A DNA stretch of 64,000 nucleotides from Hyphococcus sp. (GTDB lineage Bacteria; Pseudomonadota; Alphaproteobacteria; Caulobacterales; Parvularculaceae). This document shows positions 61,033 to 64,000 of this stretch, in pieces. The notes below the pieces were generated by a model. That model was not told the DNA's origin. It worked only from the letters and a program-made list of their open reading frames with translations, and did no database searches. Position 1 is the stretch's first letter, and each line of letters starts with the position of its first letter. Both the position numbers and the translations under genes were made by a program. Location: contig JANQJK010000015.1 in NCBI GenBank assembly GCA_028281665.1, positions 1-64,000 on the forward strand, given 5' to 3'.

Positions 61033-61655
61033 CGCCGGCGGATGAACTCCGCCTCAATCTCAATCGCAATCTCATCGCCGACGATCCCGGAGAACCGGTC
61101 TATGCCGAAATCCGTGCGGTCAAACGCGCCCCTTGCCGAGAAGCCGACCACATAGGCGCCGCCGCGCAGACGGTCGCGGGCGCCGCCATTGAATGTAACC
61201 GCAAGGCTTACCGGCGCGGTAACGCCGCGCAGGGTCAGATCGCCGGTGACAATACCGGATTTTTCGCCCGTGATATCCAGCGATCTGGAGACGAAGCGCG
61301 CCGTCGGAGAACTTCCCGCCCCGAGCCATTGATCGGATTTCAGCGTTTCGGCGAAGGCGTCGTTGGCGATATCGAGACTGCCGACCTCAATGATCGCCTC
61401 GACGCTGGCGGCCTCCGGCGCGTCCGGATCGAAATCGAGGACGGCGTTAAAAGTCTCAAACCGTCCGACAAAATCGGAAAATCCCAGATGGTCGACGCGG
61501 AAGATCAGCGCGGCGTGTTCGGGATCGAGTTCATACTCGCCGGCCCGCAGCGCGGCGGCGCCGGTGTCGACATCGGGCGCCACAAGGGGCGCCAGCGTCG
61601 ACGCGCAGGACCCGGACAGGACAGCGGCGAGAACGGCGACGGCAAGCCGGGTCAT
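61029..61655 (-). CDS. YceI-family protein, predicted lipoprotein
   Basis: 208 residues. Signal ending GSCAS, then the YceI lipocalin-like fold: YELDPEHAALIFRVDHLGFSDF, FETFNAVLDFDPDAPEAASVE, ARFVSRSLDITGEKSGIVTGDL, TLRGVTAPVSLAVTFNG, and GIDRFSGIVGDEIAIEIEAEF. Members bind polyprenoid chains; the ligand is unknown here. Four bases before moeB on the same strand. Confidence 0.93.
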   Translation of the reverse strand: MTRLAVAVLAAVLSGSCASTLAPLVAPDVDTGAAALRAGEYELDPEHAALIFRVDHLGFSDFVGRFETFNAVLDFDPDAPEAASVEAIIEVGSLDIANDAFAETLKSDQWLGAGSSPTARFVSRSLDITGEKSGIVTGDLTLRGVTAPVSLAVTFNGGARDRLRGGAYVVGFSARGAFDRTDFGIDRFSGIVGDEIAIEIEAEFIRRR

Positions 61656-61659
61656 TGGA

Positions 61660-62427
61660 TCACTCCTTCGTCAGCGGTCCGCAATCGGGGCAGGCGGGAT
61701 CGGCGTGCAGGGTCACATTGCGGAACGCTGCGCCCAGCCCGTCATAAAGCAGCATGCGCCCGGCCAATCCCTCGCCGATTTCCAGAATTTCCTTCACCGT
61801 TTCCATGGCCGCCAGCGCGCCGACGATCCCGGTCACGGCGCCCATGATCCCTTCTTCGGCGCAATTGACCTGGGCGTCGAGCGGGGGTTCTTCCGGCACG
61901 AAGCACCGGTAGCACGGCAATTCGCCGGGCGCCTTGTGAGGTTTGTACGTCGTCAGCTGACCTTCAAATCGTCCGACTGCGGCGGAAACGAGCGTTTTGC
62001 GCGCGCGGATGCAGGCCGCGTTAAGCGCGTAACGGGTTTTGAAATTGTCCACCCCTTCGACCACGAGGTCATAGTCCGCGATCAGGCGATCGGCGTTGCC
62101 CGTGTCGACCCGTGTTTCGTGGGGGACGATCTCAACATGCGGGTTAAGCGCGGCGATGAATTCCGCGGCGGCGTCGACCTTGGGGCGTCCGACATCCGTC
62201 GTCTTGAAGACAACCTGCCGCTGCAAATTGGAAAGAGAAACCGCATCGTCGTCGCAGACGCCGATGGTTCCGACGCCGGCGGCGGCGAGATACTGAATGA
62301 TCGGCGCACCGAGGCCGCCCGCGCCAACCACCAGCACGCGCGCGGCGATCAGTTTCTGCTGTCCCTGTCCGCCGACCTCGCGCAGCAGGATGTGACGGGC
62401 ATAGCGCTCGCGTTCGTCGTCATTCAT
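61660..62427 (-). CDS. moeB: MoeB/ThiF-family adenylyltransferase
   Basis: 255 residues. E1-like fold: YARHILLREVGGQGQQKLIAARVLVVGAGGLGAPIIQYL, nucleotide loop DDDAVSLSNLQRQVVF, and zinc ligands CYRCF near 160 plus CPDC at the C-terminus. It adenylates the C-terminal Gly of MoaD (molybdopterin synthase) or ThiS; which one is not decided, as no moa or thi gene is adjacent. Confidence 0.92.
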   Translation of the reverse strand: MNDDERERYARHILLREVGGQGQQKLIAARVLVVGAGGLGAPIIQYLAAAGVGTIGVCDDDAVSLSNLQRQVVFKTTDVGRPKVDAAAEFIAALNPHVEIVPHETRVDTGNADRLIADYDLVVEGVDNFKTRYALNAACIRARKTLVSAAVGRFEGQLTTYKPHKAPGELPCYRCFVPEEPPLDAQVNCAEEGIMGAVTGIVGALAAMETVKEILEIGEGLAGRMLLYDGLGAAFRNVTLHADPACPDCGPLTKE

Positions 62428-62502
62428 GGGTTTACCCTACGCCTCGGCGCCCGCGCCGCTCAAGCCGGTTGACGCAGGCATGAGCGTTGCGCGATATCGC
62501 CC

Positions 62503-63453
62503 ATGATGACCGACGCCAATCCAGAAATCGCGATTTCCGCCAAAGGCCTGCGTAAAATCTATCGTGGCAGCGGCAAAGCGCCGGCGAAGGAAGCGCTGAA
62601 AGGCGTCGACCTTTCCATACGCACCGGATCCATTTTTGGCCTTCTGGGGCCCAACGGGGCCGGCAAGTCCACCTTTATCAACATACTCGCGGGGCTGGTG
62701 ATGAAGACCGAGGGCGAAGTGCTCGTCTGGGGCTTCAACATAGACCGCAATGCGCGTCAGGCCCGCGCCTCCCTCGGCGTGGTGCCCCAGGAAATCAACA
62801 TGGATGTCTTCTTCACGCCAAAGGAGGCGCTGGAGATACAGGCCGGCCTTTACGGCGTGCCGAAATCCAGACGGCGCACCATGGAGATCCTGACAGCGCT
62901 GGGGCTCGACGACAAAGCATCCGCTTACGTGCGGCAGCTTTCCGGCGGCATGAAGCGGCGGCTGCTCGTTGCAAAGGCGATGGTTCATTCGCCGCCGATC
63001 CTCATCCTTGATGAACCGACCGCCGGCGTCGACATCGAACTCAGGAAACAATTGTGGGATTATGTTCTTGAGCTTCATGAGCAAGGCGTCACAATTGTTC
63101 TGACGACGCATTATCTCGAAGAGGCGCAGGAGCTTTGCGAGGAAATTGCGATCATTCACGAGGGGGATGTGGTTGCGTGCGAGCCGACGGAAAAGCTGAT
63201 CGCATCCCTTGATTCCAAAACGCTCATGGTGACCCCGCTTGAGGCGCTTGCGGCGGCGCCGGCTCTTGGAGATTTCGGCGCCGAGCTGAAGCCGGACGGA
63301 CGCCTTGCGATCCCGTACCAGCCGTCGAAGGCGCAGGTTGCGGAAATTCTTGAGCGGCTCTCGGCCGCCGGCGTCGGCGTCAAGGATTTGTCGACGGTCG
63401 AATCGGACCTCGAAGACGTATTTCTTGAACTGACCTATCGCCGGGCGGGGTAG
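62503..63453 (+). CDS. ABC transporter ATP-binding protein (YadG-like)
   Basis: 316 residues. Walker A GPNGAGKSTFINIL, signature LSGGMKRRLLVAKAM, Walker B PILILDEPTAGVDIE, H-loop TIVLTTHYLEEAQ. A C-terminal accessory domain (about 225-316) is like YadG. The permease (YadH-type) normally downstream on the same strand is missing here: the next two ORFs are on the minus strand and the first is AT-rich. Confidence 0.92.
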   Translation: MMTDANPEIAISAKGLRKIYRGSGKAPAKEALKGVDLSIRTGSIFGLLGPNGAGKSTFINILAGLVMKTEGEVLVWGFNIDRNARQARASLGVVPQEINMDVFFTPKEALEIQAGLYGVPKSRRRTMEILTALGLDDKASAYVRQLSGGMKRRLLVAKAMVHSPPILILDEPTAGVDIELRKQLWDYVLELHEQGVTIVLTTHYLEEAQELCEEIAIIHEGDVVACEPTEKLIASLDSKTLMVTPLEALAAAPALGDFGAELKPDGRLAIPYQPSKAQVAEILERLSAAGVGVKDLSTVESDLEDVFLELTYRRAG

Positions 63454-63463
63454 AGTACGCTGA

Positions 63464-63748
63464 CTAAAAACGCGCCAAAATTTCATCCAACGAAGGGGAA
63501 TTTACTTTACAGGACCATTTTCCGTAACCGTGATCTTCAAAGTAATCGCCTCGCTCTTGGTATTGCGGTGAACTCACGCAGTGTGCTTGTAGTGTTTGAC
63601 GAATCTCCGCTTCCCATTCGTATGGAAGCTCTCTTCCGAATTTTTTACAGATGGTTCTCACCTGCTTATAGATGTCAGGGTTAGACATCTCGCCTCGACC
63701 TTCCATCGCCCAGATCATGTAGCGGTACATTGGCGTGTTATCTCGCAT
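63464..63748 (-). CDS. Small winged-helix-like protein, 94 aa
   Basis: The region MSNPDIYKQVRTICKKFGRELPYEWEAEIRQTLQAHC, then a loop and FEDHGYGKWSCKV, resembles the HARE/Mrr-N-type winged helix found at the N-terminus of restriction-like HNH proteins, but here it stands alone. The start at 63748 has GGAG upstream; inner ATGs are possible. AT-rich compared with its neighbours, hinting at transfer. Function unknown. Confidence 0.6.
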   Translation of the reverse strand: MRDNTPMYRYMIWAMEGRGEMSNPDIYKQVRTICKKFGRELPYEWEAEIRQTLQAHCVSSPQYQERGDYFEDHGYGKWSCKVNSPSLDEILARF

Positions 63749-63770
63749 TCTTCACTCCGTGTAAAAAGCA

Positions 63771-64000
63771 CTAGCCTGCTTCGATTTCTCTCACGCGCTG
63801 TGAGTCTTTGTTTCGAAGAATGATCGTATGATTGACGGCAACCGATTCTTTTTCTTTCAGCAGCGTATTGCCTTTTTGCTTTCCCATCTCCGCGACGCTT
63901 TTCAGCCCGGCGAGCCGTTCCGCGCCATCGAGTGCGGCGGCGTCGGCGCCGTAATAGTCGAACCAGGGAAGCCCCGCCTCCGTATAGGCTGCGGCGGTCA
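63771..64000 (-). CDS. Unknown protein, C-terminal part only
   Basis: The frame is open to the right edge and ends at the TAG at 63771-63773. Visible C-terminus, about 75 residues: YTEAGLPWFDYYGADAAAL, DGAERLAGLKSVAEMGKQKG, then an end rich in charged residues (NKDSQRVREIEAG). GC-rich codons match the genome until the last 30 codons. The family is not recognised. Confidence 0.6.
   Translation of the reverse strand, partial: TAAAYTEAGLPWFDYYGADAAALDGAERLAGLKSVAEMGKQKGNTLLKEKESVAVNHTIILRNKDSQRVREIEAG

Noticed and set aside
1-64000. tRNA or rRNA genes
   Set aside because: No tRNA cloverleaf T-loop signature in a fitting context or rRNA core was recognised on either strand by eye.

Overview
The window is GC-rich chromosomal DNA of an alphaproteobacterium. 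The signs are the orders ihfB-lapA-trpF, fabA-fabB-fabI, hemD-mic60-hemY (an alphaproteobacterial mitofilin homologue), dnaX-ebfC-recR and ubiE-ubiB-coaBC, together with an ilvA carrying an ACT domain, DUF2244 and DUF2029 proteins, and a TonB-dependent receptor typical of oligotrophic lineages such as Caulobacterales, Parvularculales or sphingomonads. I cannot place it more narrowly. No rRNA, tRNA, transposase or CRISPR array was seen. One structural RNA, the small SRP RNA, lies just before dnaX.

Layout. 1-7.6 kb (minus): a partial beta-helix protein, a Sel1-repeat protein, a TusA-like protein, a TonB-dependent receptor, and a slipin/NfeD/NfeD-protease membrane cluster. 7.7-16.2 kb: ilvA, selO, a proteasome-like Ntn-hydrolase with a small partner, a cytochrome c, pheA, a crotonase and nudC. 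16.3-20 kb: SRP RNA, dnaX, ebfC, an AT-rich two-gene retropepsin cassette, and recR. 20-30.4 kb: a GT87-like membrane protein, rmuC, a NatAB-type ABC exporter, glyoxalase I, nth-pyrF, and an acyl-activating enzyme. 30.4-37.7 kb: hemY, mic60 and hemD (minus), divergent tsaD, a TetR regulator, and gpsA. 37.8-46.6 kb: membrane proteins, a divergent SDR, a DsbA-fold isomerase, argG-ppa, a repeat-rich GIN-domain protein, a carboxylesterase, and a small RHH-like/SRPBCC pair. 46.6-51 kb (minus): a trp region, ihfB-lapA-trpF-phosphatase, then an AT-rich Fic module, then trpB. 51-55.3 kb: ubiE, ubiB, coaBC and an acetyltransferase. 55.3-59.3 kb (minus): fabA-fabB-small membrane protein-fabI-cupin, plus an SH3 protein. 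59.3-64 kb: a hydroxyacid dehydrogenase, DUF2141, YceI, moeB, an ABC ATPase, a small winged-helix protein, and a partial gene at the edge.

Most of the window is housekeeping. The accessory signals are three short AT-rich insertions: the retropepsin cassette at 18.7-19.4 kb, the Fic module at 47.8-48.8 kb, and the winged-helix ORF at 63.5-63.8 kb. Each sits inside or beside a conserved operon. The best candidate for an undescribed system is the pair at 10,890-12,607. Its first protein has the proteasome/HslV N-terminal signature (Thr1 after Met removal, Asp17, a Lys near position 36) but is about 427 residues long. The second is a small, highly basic protein encoded 2 bases downstream. A second noteworthy point is a run of nine A residues in dnaX at the expected gamma/tau boundary. 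Both alternative frames end within a few codons of it.
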